Shown piece by piece: positions 55,081 through 63,965 of a DNA stretch of 64,000 nucleotides. Made by a program: the position numbers and the translations under genes. The stretch is from Crocinitomicaceae bacterium. GTDB taxonomy: Bacteria > Bacteroidota > Bacteroidia > Flavobacteriales_D > Crocinitomicaceae. Under the pieces are notes generated by a model. That model worked only from the letters and a program-made list of their open reading frames with translations. It had not been told where the DNA came from and did not search any database. Positions within the stretch are counted from its first letter, which is position 1. Each line of letters starts with the position of its first letter. Location: the NCBI GenBank assembly GCA_017983465.1, contig JAGOBK010000003.1, forward strand, positions 296,060-360,059, given 5' to 3'.

Positions 55081-57549
55081 TTAATGTGTTAATTCAACAA
55101 CAGGTAAATTCTCGGATTCATTCGTCACAAACTTCATGGCATCATCGATGTGCATCAGTTGTTCCTGCGGGAAATCGTAGCGGACAAAAACTCCGTTAGC
55201 GAATTGATAAAACTGTTTTTCCTCCGGATGGAATGCCACCAAATTCACCCAACTATTCAAGAACCATTCGTAGGTGGCCGGATTCGTTTGAATGGTTTTC
55301 AAAACGACTTCAGGAAAATGTTCCACAATGACTAACAACCTCATCGGACTATGAACCTCGATCATCTGACTTGGTAATCCTGTGCGCAAATCTCCATCGA
55401 TTCCATTCGCAACGCCAATAAGTCCCATCACATTATGTGGCAACTTTGTACCTGCTCCCAACTTTTGATTGTCCACCCGTGAGAAATAATACTCTAAGTT
55501 GATTCCCCCACAAACGGGCGCTACCGCATTGAGAATTCCCAACAAGTAATTTCCATCTGGATCAACTTCATAATCAAAGGAATTTAAAAAGGAGCGGCGA
55601 TCTAGAAACAATCCTCTTGAGAAGGAACGTCTACCCACAATGCACAAGGAATTTGTCGCATGATTCAATTCAGGTCGTGGTTCAAATAGCGACACGGAAC
55701 GCAATTTCACGTTTTCATGAACCTTTTTCACTGCTTTTCTAGAATTCATCACCACAAATCTTCTCGATCTTTCCGTTGCATTGAAATCCAAAGCCTGATC
55801 AAATAAACGGGTGTTCACTTGATGTCTCTCTAGATTTCGTTTTGACAAAACGGCAAGATCGTAGTAGGTGAACTCATCGCGACTGGTATCGTGTAACACC
55901 GGAACAAATTGTGTGCTTTCTGGAACTTCAATTCCACGTTCTTTGAGCTTTTGTCGAACAATTGGATGATTTCCAATGTGACAAATAACGCGGGCATTCA
56001 CCGATCCCGGACGTCCCGAACACGCACCGCAGTCGTATCCAGCGTAGTGTGTATTGTTCGAACTGCTCGAACCGTGTCCTACCACATAAATAAGTGGTGC
56101 AAAATCTTGATTTAAGCCAATGCTCATGAGCAAGGCATGAATGCGATTTGTCATTTCGTCCACTGAAAATCCAATGCTCAATCCGTCTTCCGTTAACTCT
56201 CCATCTGTATTTTCAATGATCAGAGTCGAATCTGCACGCATGTGTCCACCAGAGGAAACAGCTACCGTATTCATGGATGGTTTAAAAATGGCTAAAGCCA
56301 ATTTCAACGCAGACCAGAATCCCATCGTGTGGGTAAGAATCCAACCAAAGACCAGTCCGTATGACCTTGTATCAAAGTGATATTCTTTATCGGATTTCGC
56401 TTCGTTCGCTTGTTCTTTAATTAAGAACTTCGGCGTAACAGGCGCCGGACAAACCTTGGTTCTAAACTTAGATCCGTACGGTTGGAAATAAAATTCCACA
56501 CCAAAGAATCCAGCTGTACCGAAAGTCTGAACACCTGGATGTCCTTCTTCGATGTAACGGCGAATGGAGCATTCTCGGTCATCAATGCAGAATATGCCTT
56601 GTAACTCGGGATTTTTTTCCTCCACAATAGACTTTTCTTTTAATCCATTGAGCACTTCGTTGTAATAGGTCCACTCATAGGCTTCTTGCCAAATGCGTTT
56701 GACTTCATCTAACTCTGTTCCTTCAATCGGAGCAAACAAATCGCGAATGGAACTTGCATGTTGACCAATTGGCATCCAAATCTCGCCAAACTGTGCATCG
56801 AGGGCATCTATTTCCAATAAACATTCGAAAATCATCCAATCGACAAAGTCTATTTGTCGTTCATCGATTAAAGCATGTGCATCCGCCGACAGGACAGAAA
56901 CCATACCCGAGTAACCGGGATGAGCAAATTGTTGATCGAATAAATAACGCTCATAAAGTTCTTCCTTGCCGACTAAAATAGCGAGGCAATCTTCCATGTG
57001 CAACGTTGTATTCTTTAACAGTTCTTTGGCACGACGCTTTTTGAAAAAGCTCACCGTACCATTGGACTCTAGATGTCTCATTGCAGCTAGAAATCCCAAA
57101 TCTTTGACTGGGAAATTCCAAATGGAAATCCCTTGATCTAAGTAGCTGCTTGTAATTCTAAAAAGAGAAGAATGCGTATAGTTATCTAAATCAATTTTAT
57201 ACTGTGACTTCCATTGCACACGTAACTCCCCTATGCGTGGATTGGTTTGTTCGCTGTACTCTTTGTCCAGTAAACAAGATGTCCAATACGATTTATCCTC
57301 CGAAGGTATAAAACGGTTAAGAAGTAGTTTGTTGATTTTACCTTCCTGGAATAATTGACGGTATTCACTCAATTGCAAATACGTTTTATAACCAAACAGT
57401 TCACTTGATTTTTTCAATCCCTCATGGAACGAATCATGCTGAAAGGCATGAAGCGTATTGTGGTGAATAAAATCTTTCAGTGGTGACTGAGATGGGAGAT
57501 AATGGCTTAACTTTTCTACAACTTTTTCAAGTTGAAAGGTGTTTTTCAT
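55081..57549 (-). CDS. dabA: DabA, beta-carbonic-anhydrase-like subunit of the DAB inorganic-carbon complex (UPF0753/DUF2309)
   Basis: The 822-residue product is full length for DUF2309. Its zinc site is visible: C321-x-D323 in IFCIDDRECSIRRY, H492 in VVGHGSSSSNNT and C507 in YDCGACSG, matching the Cys-Asp-His-Cys set of the known DabA. DabA converts CO2 to bicarbonate, driven through DabB, to trap inorganic carbon in the cytoplasm. No regulator of the LysR type is adjacent. In a non-autotroph it probably supplies bicarbonate for carboxylases at low CO2. Confidence 0.95.
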   Translation of the reverse strand: MKNTFQLEKVVEKLSHYLPSQSPLKDFIHHNTLHAFQHDSFHEGLKKSSELFGYKTYLQLSEYRQLFQEGKINKLLLNRFIPSEDKSYWTSCLLDKEYSEQTNPRIGELRVQWKSQYKIDLDNYTHSSLFRITSSYLDQGISIWNFPVKDLGFLAAMRHLESNGTVSFFKKRRAKELLKNTTLHMEDCLAILVGKEELYERYLFDQQFAHPGYSGMVSVLSADAHALIDERQIDFVDWMIFECLLEIDALDAQFGEIWMPIGQHASSIRDLFAPIEGTELDEVKRIWQEAYEWTYYNEVLNGLKEKSIVEEKNPELQGIFCIDDRECSIRRYIEEGHPGVQTFGTAGFFGVEFYFQPYGSKFRTKVCPAPVTPKFLIKEQANEAKSDKEYHFDTRSYGLVFGWILTHTMGFWSALKLALAIFKPSMNTVAVSSGGHMRADSTLIIENTDGELTEDGLSIGFSVDEMTNRIHALLMSIGLNQDFAPLIYVVGHGSSSSNNTHYAGYDCGACSGRPGSVNARVICHIGNHPIVRQKLKERGIEVPESTQFVPVLHDTSRDEFTYYDLAVLSKRNLERHQVNTRLFDQALDFNATERSRRFVVMNSRKAVKKVHENVKLRSVSLFEPRPELNHATNSLCIVGRRSFSRGLFLDRRSFLNSFDYEVDPDGNYLLGILNAVAPVCGGINLEYYFSRVDNQKLGAGTKLPHNVMGLIGVANGIDGDLRTGLPSQMIEVHSPMRLLVIVEHFPEVVLKTIQTNPATYEWFLNSWVNLVAFHPEEKQFYQFANGVFVRYDFPQEQLMHIDDAMKFVTNESENLPVVELTH

Positions 57550-57601
57550 TCAAATAATTATTTGTTAAACAATTGATTTTAGGATCAATGCGTAACAAAT
57601 A

Positions 57602-57961
57602 CTATATTCTGAAATTCTGAAATTGTATAAAAAGTGGTAGCTTCTCCCATCGGTGGTGATGAGTGAAATAGGAATATTTTGAACTCGTTAAAGTGTTGAA
57701 TGTGAGTATTGGACTTTCACAACTTAAAAGAAGCAAGTCTAGGTCTTGATCAAAGTCTCCCCCATCTTCGTCTAATTCGACATCTTCCTCAAATTCAAAG
57801 GCATTGAAATTCACCTCACCCGCAACTTTGCGTAGGGCGATTTGCTTACTTCCTGAAGGAGATGAGGATGCATTTGTGACAGCTCCGAAAACGATATTGC
57901 CTAAAGTAACATTGAGGAAAACACCCAATGCACAGAAAAACAAACAGAAGCGACGAATCAT
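57602..57961 (-). CDS. Hypothetical exported acidic protein
   Basis: With the ATG at 57961 the product is 119 residues: a hydrophobic N-terminus (MIRRFCLFFCALGVFLNVTLG) and a strongly acidic middle (FEFEEDVELDEDGGDFDQDLDLL). The tail is basic/aromatic (KYSYFTHHHRWEKLPLF). No family is recognised. It lies upstream of dabA on the same strand (52-bp gap), so it might be the first gene of that operon or unrelated. Confidence 0.45.
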   Translation of the reverse strand: MIRRFCLFFCALGVFLNVTLGNIVFGAVTNASSSPSGSKQIALRKVAGEVNFNAFEFEEDVELDEDGGDFDQDLDLLLLSCESPILTFNTLTSSKYSYFTHHHRWEKLPLFIQFQNFRI

Positions 57962-58039
57962 ATTCACGGAGCAAAGATAATTCATAATAGCACTGGAGTC
58001 TTATTATCCTTGTTAATTTAAATTCACATTTCTAATTCC

Positions 58040-58047
58040 TATCTTTG
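58040..58047 (+). promoter_or_regulatory. Minus-7 box TATCTTTG of rocD
   Basis: TATCTTTG matches TAnnTTTG and ends 30 bp before the ATG at 58078. It covers the in-frame TTG at 58045, which supports the downstream start. Confidence 0.5.
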
Positions 58048-58077
58048 TCTACAAATCATCAACGTTTATTCGCAATT

Positions 58078-59343
58078 ATGAGTCAAGCAAACCAACACAT
58101 CGCATTAGAAGACCAATACGGAGCACATAACTACCATCCACTACCTGTTGTATTAGCAAAAGGTGAAGGTGTTTTTGTTTGGGATGTGGACGGAAAAAAA
58201 TATTTTGATTTCCTTTCTGCTTACTCTGCTGTGAACCAAGGACATTGTCATCCGAAAATCACCAAAGCATTGATTGACCAAGCGCAAACCTTGGCCTTGA
58301 CTTCGCGTGCTTTTTACAACGACACACTTGGACATTACGAAAAGTTTGTGACGGAAACCTTTGGATTCGATAAGGTATTACCAATGAACACAGGTGCTGA
58401 AGCAGTCGAAACAGCGATTAAATTATGCCGCAAATGGGCATACGAGAAAAAAGGAATTGAAGAAAATCAGGCGGTAATTGTTGTGTGTGATGGGAATTTC
58501 CACGGACGTACAACAACCATCGTTTCTTTCTCGAGTGATCCAGATTCATTTCAGAATTTTGGACCTTTCCCTGCTGGATTCGTATCCATTCCCTACGATG
58601 ATATTCCTGCGCTTGAAGCAGCGCTAAAAGGAAAAAATGTGGCTGGATTCCTCGTAGAACCGATTCAAGGAGAAGCAGGAGTTTACACACCAGCGGAAAA
58701 TTATTTATCCGAAGCAAAAAGACTGTGCCTTGAAAATGGCGTGTTATTTATTGCTGATGAAGTACAAACAGGAATTGCTCGTACTGGAAGTTTATTGGCG
58801 ACTTGTGGAAACTGTACCTGCGAACACAAATGTGAACGTCAAACAGCAACATACAATCGTCCAGATATCCTCATTTTAGGAAAAGCACTTTCTGGCGGTG
58901 TTTATCCCGTTTCTGCCGTACTTGCGGATGACGAAATCATGATGGTCATCAAACCTGGACAACACGGTTCAACTTTTGGTGGAAATCCAATCGCAGCGAA
59001 AGTTGCAGTTGCAGCGTTAGAAGTCGTTTACGAAGAACAGTTGATTCAAAACGCCCGACGTTTAGGTGAACTTTTCAGAAAAGAAATGAACCGCATCATT
59101 GAAAGCAATGAATTGATTTTAAAAGTTCGCGGAAAAGGATTGTTGAATGCCATCGTGGTAAACGATTCTCCAGATAGTCAAACCGCATGGAACCTTTGTG
59201 TTGCGCTGAAAGAAAATGGATTACTCGCAAAACCAACCCACGGAAACATCATTCGCTTTGCTCCACCATTGGTGATTACCGAAGAACAGTTGATGGATTG
59301 TGTTCAAATCATCGAAAAAACGATTCAAAACTTCCAAAAATAG
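58078..59343 (+). CDS. rocD: Ornithine aminotransferase
   Basis: This class III PLP aminotransferase converts ornithine and 2-oxoglutarate to glutamate semialdehyde and glutamate. The start at ATG 58078 gives 421 residues. Signatures are [52 protein letters not shown] and the PLP lysine in [10 protein letters not shown]. Between [12 protein letters not shown] and [10 protein letters not shown] there is a Cys-rich insertion ([14 protein letters not shown]-x2-C-x-C-x3-C) that most ornithine aminotransferases lack, a possible metal or redox site. It stands alone with its own promoter. Confidence 0.93.
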   Translation: MSQANQHIALEDQYGAHNYHPLPVVLAKGEGVFVWDVDGKKYFDFLSAYSAVNQGHCHPKITKALIDQAQTLALTSRAFYNDTLGHYEKFVTETFGFDKVLPMNTGAEAVETAIKLCRKWAYEKKGIEENQAVIVVCDGNFHGRTTTIVSFSSDPDSFQNFGPFPAGFVSIPYDDIPALEAALKGKNVAGFLVEPIQGEAGVYTPAENYLSEAKRLCLENGVLFIADEVQTGIARTGSLLATCGNCTCEHKCERQTATYNRPDILILGKALSGGVYPVSAVLADDEIMMVIKPGQHGSTFGGNPIAAKVAVAALEVVYEEQLIQNARRLGELFRKEMNRIIESNELILKVRGKGLLNAIVVNDSPDSQTAWNLCVALKENGLLAKPTHGNIIRFAPPLVITEEQLMDCVQIIEKTIQNFQK

Positions 59344-59395
59344 GAGAACACTCAATTATCCTTTTGAGAACGCTCCCGTTTAGCACCAAATCCAC

Positions 59396-59403
59396 TATAT
59401 TTG
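59396..59403 (+). promoter_or_regulatory. Minus-7 box TATATTTG of the mutase gene
   Basis: TATATTTG matches TAnnTTTG and lies 18 bp before the TTG start at 59422, downstream of the rocD stop. Confidence 0.45.
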
Positions 59404-59421
59404 GCCAAAAAATAGTAGACT

Positions 59422-60831
59422 TTGGTACAGAAAATAAAATTTGGAACAGACGGATGGAGAGCAATCATTGCTGATGACTTTACCGTTGAGAATGTTGCGC
59501 GCGTAACGGAAGCAACAGGGATTTGGTTGAAGAAAACCTATGCAAATCCAAGTGTCATCGTTGGTCACGATTGTCGTTTCGCAGGTGAATTATTCATGGA
59601 AACAGCCGTAAAAGTACTTGTAGCACAAGGAATTCCTGTGCGCATGTCACGTGGATTCGTTTCTACTCCCATGATTTCCTTGGCAGCATTTCAATTTGAA
59701 TGCGAAGTAGGAATCATCTTGACAGCAAGTCATAATCCACCATCATACAACGGATTCAAGTTGAAAGCATTCTTTGGTGGACCATTGGAACCAGAAAAAG
59801 TTCAAGAAGTAGAAGACATCATTCCAGATGTATGTACCATCGATTACAAAGCCGTAAACATTGATGCAGCGATTGAAGCTGGAAAAATAGAAATCGTAGA
59901 CATCGAAACGCGCTACGTGGATCACGTGAAAAAGAACTTTGACCTCAATGCGATTTCAAATTCTGGATTAAACCTCGTGTACGATGCCATGTATGGCGCT
60001 GGTCAACGCGTGATGCCCTTGATTTTACCAAAAACACAGTTGTTGCATTGTGACCACAATCCATCTTTCCGTGGACAAGCACCAGAACCCATTGCGAAAA
60101 ACCTTCAGGAACTGGAAGCATTCATCAAAGCAGATGGAAACGTTTCTTGCGCATTGGCAACAGACGGTGATGCCGATCGTATTGGACTCTACAATGGAAA
60201 AGGTGAATTCATCGATTCTCACCACATTATCCTCTTGTTGATTCACTACATGGTGAAATACAAACAAATGACTGGAAAAGTAGTCATCGCTTTCAGTGTG
60301 ACTCCTCGCGTAGAGAAATTGTGCGCGCATTACGGACTCGAAATTCAAACCACAAAAATTGGATTTAAGGAAATTGCATCGATCATGATCAAGGACGATG
60401 TCCTTCTTGGTGGTGAAGAATCCGGAGGAATTGCCGTAAAAGGACACATTCCAGAACGCGATGGAATTTGGATGGGATTAATCATCTGGGAATTCATGGC
60501 GAAATCCGGTAAATCACTCGATGAGTTGATTGATGAAGTGTATGAAATCGTTGGTCCATTTAAATTTGAACGCAACGACCTTCATATCACTGAGGACTTA
60601 AAACAAAAAATCATTGCAAATTGCAAAGCAAATAATTACACATCCTTCGGGAAATACCAAGTAGCCGACTTGAAAACCATCGACGGTTTCAAGTATTTCT
60701 TCGATGACAAACGTTGGGTCATGATTCGTCCCTCAGGAACGGAACCTGTTCTTCGTACATATGCAGAAGCACCAACATTGGAGGAAGTACGTGAAATCTT
60801 GAAAGCAACGGAAGAAACGATTTGTCAATAA
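59422..60831 (+). CDS. Phosphoglucomutase/phosphomannomutase family protein
   Basis: The 469-residue product is an alpha-D-phosphohexomutase: ILTASHNPPSYNGFKLK (phospho-Ser loop), TDGDADRIGLYN (metal loop), GEESGG (sugar loop) and RPSGTEPVLRTYAEA (phosphate-binding loop). It interconverts hexose 1- and 6-phosphates; glucose versus mannose is not decided by the sequence. No ATG is available: the frame has a TAG at 59416-59418, leaving TTG at 59422 (followed by VQKIKFGTDGW) as the only sensible start. A clear terminator follows. Confidence 0.9.
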   Translation: MVQKIKFGTDGWRAIIADDFTVENVARVTEATGIWLKKTYANPSVIVGHDCRFAGELFMETAVKVLVAQGIPVRMSRGFVSTPMISLAAFQFECEVGIILTASHNPPSYNGFKLKAFFGGPLEPEKVQEVEDIIPDVCTIDYKAVNIDAAIEAGKIEIVDIETRYVDHVKKNFDLNAISNSGLNLVYDAMYGAGQRVMPLILPKTQLLHCDHNPSFRGQAPEPIAKNLQELEAFIKADGNVSCALATDGDADRIGLYNGKGEFIDSHHIILLLIHYMVKYKQMTGKVVIAFSVTPRVEKLCAHYGLEIQTTKIGFKEIASIMIKDDVLLGGEESGGIAVKGHIPERDGIWMGLIIWEFMAKSGKSLDELIDEVYEIVGPFKFERNDLHITEDLKQKIIANCKANNYTSFGKYQVADLKTIDGFKYFFDDKRWVMIRPSGTEPVLRTYAEAPTLEEVREILKATEETICQ

Positions 60832-60853
60832 AAGAACAATCGTTCACTGAATT

Positions 60854-60886
60854 AAAGCCTTGACAGAATCGTCAGGGCTTTTTTTT
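60854..60886 (+). terminator. Intrinsic terminator of the mutase gene
   Basis: Stem AAAGCCTTGAC (60854-60864) with GTCAGGGCTTT (60871-60881) has one mismatch, a 6-nt loop and a run of Ts to 60886. It separates the mutase from the toxin-antitoxin pair. Confidence 0.8.
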
Positions 60887-60922
60887 AAAAAAATCATTAT
60901 ATTTATGTTTTATAAATATATA

Positions 60923-61168
60923 ATGACAACATTCACCAGCTCACTTCCAGAAAGTCTCTTGCAACAATTGCAGGATAAATCGAAGGAATTCGGAATTCCT
61001 AAAAATAAACTCATCGAAAAGGCACTCACCCTGTACTTGGAAGAATTGAACAAAGCGGCCTATGTTCGTTCATATAAAGAAATGAGCGAGGATAGCAATC
61101 TTTTTCAAATCGCCGAGGAAGGAATGGCTGAATACCACAAGCAACTGAAAGATCCTGAATCACTATGA
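60923..61168 (+). CDS. Ribbon-helix-helix antitoxin
   Basis: The start at ATG 60923 gives 81 residues; the longer frame overlaps the terminator. The N-terminal FTSSLPESLLQQLQDKSKEFGIPKNKLIEKALTLYLEEL is a ribbon-helix-helix DNA-binding unit (strand then two helices with the G-x-P-K-N/S turn). The C-terminal ~35 residues should bind the toxin. The stop overlaps the toxin ATG by 4 bp, the standard type II toxin-antitoxin arrangement. Autoregulation is expected. Confidence 0.85.
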   Translation: MTTFTSSLPESLLQQLQDKSKEFGIPKNKLIEKALTLYLEELNKAAYVRSYKEMSEDSNLFQIAEEGMAEYHKQLKDPESL

Positions 61169-61497
61169 AGCAGGGAGAACTTTGGTTTGCCAATTTGAAT
61201 CCGGTCAAAGGAAGGGAACAGGCTGGAATGCGTCCGGTCGTGATTGTGAGTGGAAACTTACTAAATACCTATTTGAACACCGTTATTTGTTGTCCACTGA
61301 CGACGAAAATTAAACATTACAAAGGTGATGTGGTACTTCAGCCAACGGAGCAAAATGGACTCACAACCGAATCAGAAATTCTGACGCATCACATTCGATC
61401 CATATCGAAAGACCGACTGACAAAACGCATAGGCAAAATCGAAGAAAAGGAAGTTCAGTTGATCAAAAAGTACTTGAATGAAATCATGACATATTAA
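61165..61497 (+). CDS. MazF/PemK-family toxin (endoribonuclease)
   Basis: The 110-residue product is a typical MazF/PemK protein: QGELWFANLNPVKGREQAGMRPVVIVS (the GxxWxxxLNPxxGxE...RPVV signature), CCPLTTKIKH and TESEILTHHIRSISKDRL. It should cut mRNA at a short specific site unless bound by the antitoxin. Translationally coupled to the upstream antitoxin and convergent with the ZIP gene (3 bp between stops). Confidence 0.92.
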   Translation: MKQGELWFANLNPVKGREQAGMRPVVIVSGNLLNTYLNTVICCPLTTKIKHYKGDVVLQPTEQNGLTTESEILTHHIRSISKDRLTKRIGKIEEKEVQLIKKYLNEIMTY

Positions 61498-61500
61498 GAT

Positions 61501-62325
61501 TTAGCCCAAGGCCACATCTAAAATCATCATCACGAGGAATCCACCGATGAAACCAAGAACGGCAACATCTGTGTATTTGTCCCGCTGGGTTTCCGGAATC
61601 ACTTCCTCCACCACCACGAAAATCATCGCTCCAGCAGCAAACGACAGCGCGAAAGGTAAAATGGGCTCCATGTAGATCACGGCAACAGCTCCAATAACAC
61701 CCGCTATTGGCTCAACGATCGCAGACAGTTGTCCATACATGAAACTTTTAAAACGACTCGCTCCTGCCCTTCTTAATGGCATCGCAACGGCAAATCCTTC
61801 TGGGAAATTCTGAATACCAATTCCGATCGCTAGTGCGATTGCTCCGGCAATTGTTGCCCCTTCCATTCCATGTGCTGCAGCGCCAAAAAGTACTCCGACT
61901 GCAAGTCCTTCGGGAATATTGTGCAAGGTAATCGCTAATACTAGCAAGGTTGTTTTATGCAATTGCGTTTTCACGCCTTCACTTTCTTCTTCTTTGAAAT
62001 TGATGTGTAAGTGCGGAAGTTTTTTGTCCAAAAAGAACAAAAACAATGCTCCGACAAGGAATCCAACGGCCGCAGGCATCCACGACATTGTTGGATACAG
62101 TCGTTCAGAAAGTTCGATGGAGGGCAATAACAAGGACCAAAAACTCGCAGCTACCATGACCCCACCGGTAAATCCTAACATGCCATCGAGGAGTCCACGG
62201 TGCATGTTTTTAAAGAAGAAAACCAAGGAAGCGCCGGCTGCAGTGACAAGCCAGGTAAAGGTTGTTGCGAGAAATGCCGCAAAAACTGGATCAATGTGTT
62301 GGAAGTAATGTTCGAGTTCTTTCAT
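61501..62325 (-). CDS. ZIP-family metal transporter
   Basis: The 274-residue membrane protein has about eight helices with the ZIP metal-path motifs HNIPEGLAVGVLFG (helix 4) and NFPEGFAVAMPL (helix 5, with Q in place of H before NFPE). The loop between helices 3 and 4 has HLHINFKEEE, typical for metal binding. ZIP proteins bring zinc or other divalent metals into the cytoplasm, or out of compartments; the exact metal is not decided. The family is close to bacterial ZupT. Confidence 0.9.
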   Translation of the reverse strand: MKELEHYFQHIDPVFAAFLATTFTWLVTAAGASLVFFFKNMHRGLLDGMLGFTGGVMVAASFWSLLLPSIELSERLYPTMSWMPAAVGFLVGALFLFFLDKKLPHLHINFKEEESEGVKTQLHKTTLLVLAITLHNIPEGLAVGVLFGAAAHGMEGATIAGAIALAIGIGIQNFPEGFAVAMPLRRAGASRFKSFMYGQLSAIVEPIAGVIGAVAVIYMEPILPFALSFAAGAMIFVVVEEVIPETQRDKYTDVAVLGFIGGFLVMMILDVALG

Positions 62326-62368
62326 AGCTGATTCTTACACAAATGTAAGCATCAAACGCATTGAAAAA

Positions 62369-63484
62369 TCAATTAAATCCGTTCAAAACAGCTTTTTCCT
62401 TTAAACTTTTTGAAATCGCCGTCCCGAAATCATCCTTCGCATTTGGTGTTTGTCCTGTTTGAGTAGTCTTTACTTGTTGGATAAACGCATCGCGTTGTTT
62501 TCCTAATTGACCGATTTCACTTTGGATTTTCGCACGTTCTTCACTTTTCTGTTTGATGTACGCTTCTTTTTCCTCCGTGGATTTTCCCTTGAGTTCCTCT
62601 GGCAATTCTTCGTCCTTCAATTTTCCAACAATCGTTGAATCCATTTTCGCTGCGTCTACCATGTCCCAACTTCCATTGGAGTACACCGATTTCGATTTCA
62701 CCAAGGCGCGCTCGGAAGAAACAGCGACACCTTGCAACAAGGCATTATCATCTTCGCGTTTTTGTTTCATGCGGTTTTCCTTTCCTAAACTACCATAGGA
62801 AATGTAGGTTTGATTCAATTGGATGTTCAATTGGTTGATTTGTTCATCGTACGGCGTTTGAATGCTCACCACTCGGTCGTTTGAATTGATGTTGAAATAA
62901 TCACCTTTCGAACACGTTGCACCGTCTTTCCAATTTTCGCGCACACCTTGCTCATACGATCCACAATAAATCGTGTTGATGAACACGTGTTTCGATTCTG
63001 CCAAACGACAAGCATCCTTGTAGGAAACAGGACCCTGATTAAAGGGTTCGTTTCCTGCGACGTAAATCATTTTTAAATCCGCAGGATCCGCAGACCAGCT
63101 CAATTGATTCAAGGAAGTCGAAATCACGGCACCACAATATTCTGAGCCACCATTTGTGCGAAGACCAAATAATTTCTCCGAAACCAAATCTAAATCACTT
63201 GTAAACGGCAACTGTTGACGGATAAAATTACTTTCAACGCTTAATCCAGCATTTCCGTAATCGTACATCGCAATTTCTAAGGTTGGCGTTTGTCCTTGGT
63301 ATGTTAATCCACTGGCCTCATTGACAATTGCCCAAATACGCGATTTCGCCTGTTCGATGAGTCCATCCATGCTATTGGAAGTATCAAACAGAATCACCAA
63401 TTGGATTCTTCGTGGACTAATTTGCGTGTAACTCACTTGACTTACCGCGAGTACTAAAAAGGAAAAAAGGAACTGTTTCATCAT
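62369..63484 (-). CDS. Secreted von Willebrand factor A-domain protein
   Basis: The start at 63484 (MMKQFLFSFLVLAVSQVSYTQ, a signal peptide) gives 371 residues; the longer frame would run into aroQ. The vWA domain begins RRIQLVILFDTSNSMDGLIEQ (the MIDAS D-x-S-x-S motif) and spans about residues 25-225. A coiled-coil-like, Lys/Glu-rich C-terminus follows (KSTEEKEAYIKQKSEERAK). vWA proteins of this type act in protein binding or surface adhesion. I see no AAA+ partner next to it. Confidence 0.82.
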   Translation of the reverse strand: MMKQFLFSFLVLAVSQVSYTQISPRRIQLVILFDTSNSMDGLIEQAKSRIWAIVNEASGLTYQGQTPTLEIAMYDYGNAGLSVESNFIRQQLPFTSDLDLVSEKLFGLRTNGGSEYCGAVISTSLNQLSWSADPADLKMIYVAGNEPFNQGPVSYKDACRLAESKHVFINTIYCGSYEQGVRENWKDGATCSKGDYFNINSNDRVVSIQTPYDEQINQLNIQLNQTYISYGSLGKENRMKQKREDDNALLQGVAVSSERALVKSKSVYSNGSWDMVDAAKMDSTIVGKLKDEELPEELKGKSTEEKEAYIKQKSEERAKIQSEIGQLGKQRDAFIQQVKTTQTGQTPNAKDDFGTAISKSLKEKAVLNGFN

Positions 63485-63549
63485 TGTTGGACTTTTGTTT
63501 TTTGTCCGGTACAACGATAAAGAAAAAAGGTTCAGGGGAAAAGTTAATT

Positions 63550-63963
63550 TTATTCTAGAGGCACAAAATACCCCAATGCCAACTCGTATCCCTTCATACC
63601 AAATCCAAAGATGCATCCGGCGCAGACTGGACTCAACAAGGATTCGTGACGGAAGGATTCACGTGCGGTGATGTTGGAAATGTGTACTTCGACAACTGGT
63701 GTGGAAATCGCGGCAATGCAATCGCGCAAAGCGACACTCGTGTGCGTGTATCCACCGGCATTTAGGATGATTCCGTCGGCGTCAGTGTCCTGCAGGACAT
63801 TGATCAGTTCTCCCTCCACATTGGACTGAAAATAGGAGATTTCAGCACTCGATTTCGATTTCAATTCCGTTATAAAGTCTGCAAACGAAACATTCCCATA
63901 TATTTGTGTTTCACGGGAACCGAGTAAATTTAAATTTGGACCGTTTACAATCAGAATTTTCAT
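63550..63963 (-). CDS. aroQ: 3-dehydroquinate dehydratase, type II
   Basis: AroQ converts 3-dehydroquinate to 3-dehydroshikimate in the shikimate pathway. The 137-residue product is full length and shows the family blocks: KILIVNGPNLNLLGSRE (with Asn/Arg of the lid), the NAGGYTHTSVALRDCIAA loop (Tyr-lid partner), and VEVHISNITARESFRHESLLSPVCAGCIFGFG with the catalytic His and Arg. It is divergent from a probable xerD, a common arrangement in this phylum. Confidence 0.96.
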   Translation of the reverse strand: MKILIVNGPNLNLLGSRETQIYGNVSFADFITELKSKSSAEISYFQSNVEGELINVLQDTDADGIILNAGGYTHTSVALRDCIAAISTPVVEVHISNITARESFRHESLLSPVCAGCIFGFGMKGYELALGYFVPLE

Positions 63964-63965
63964 AG

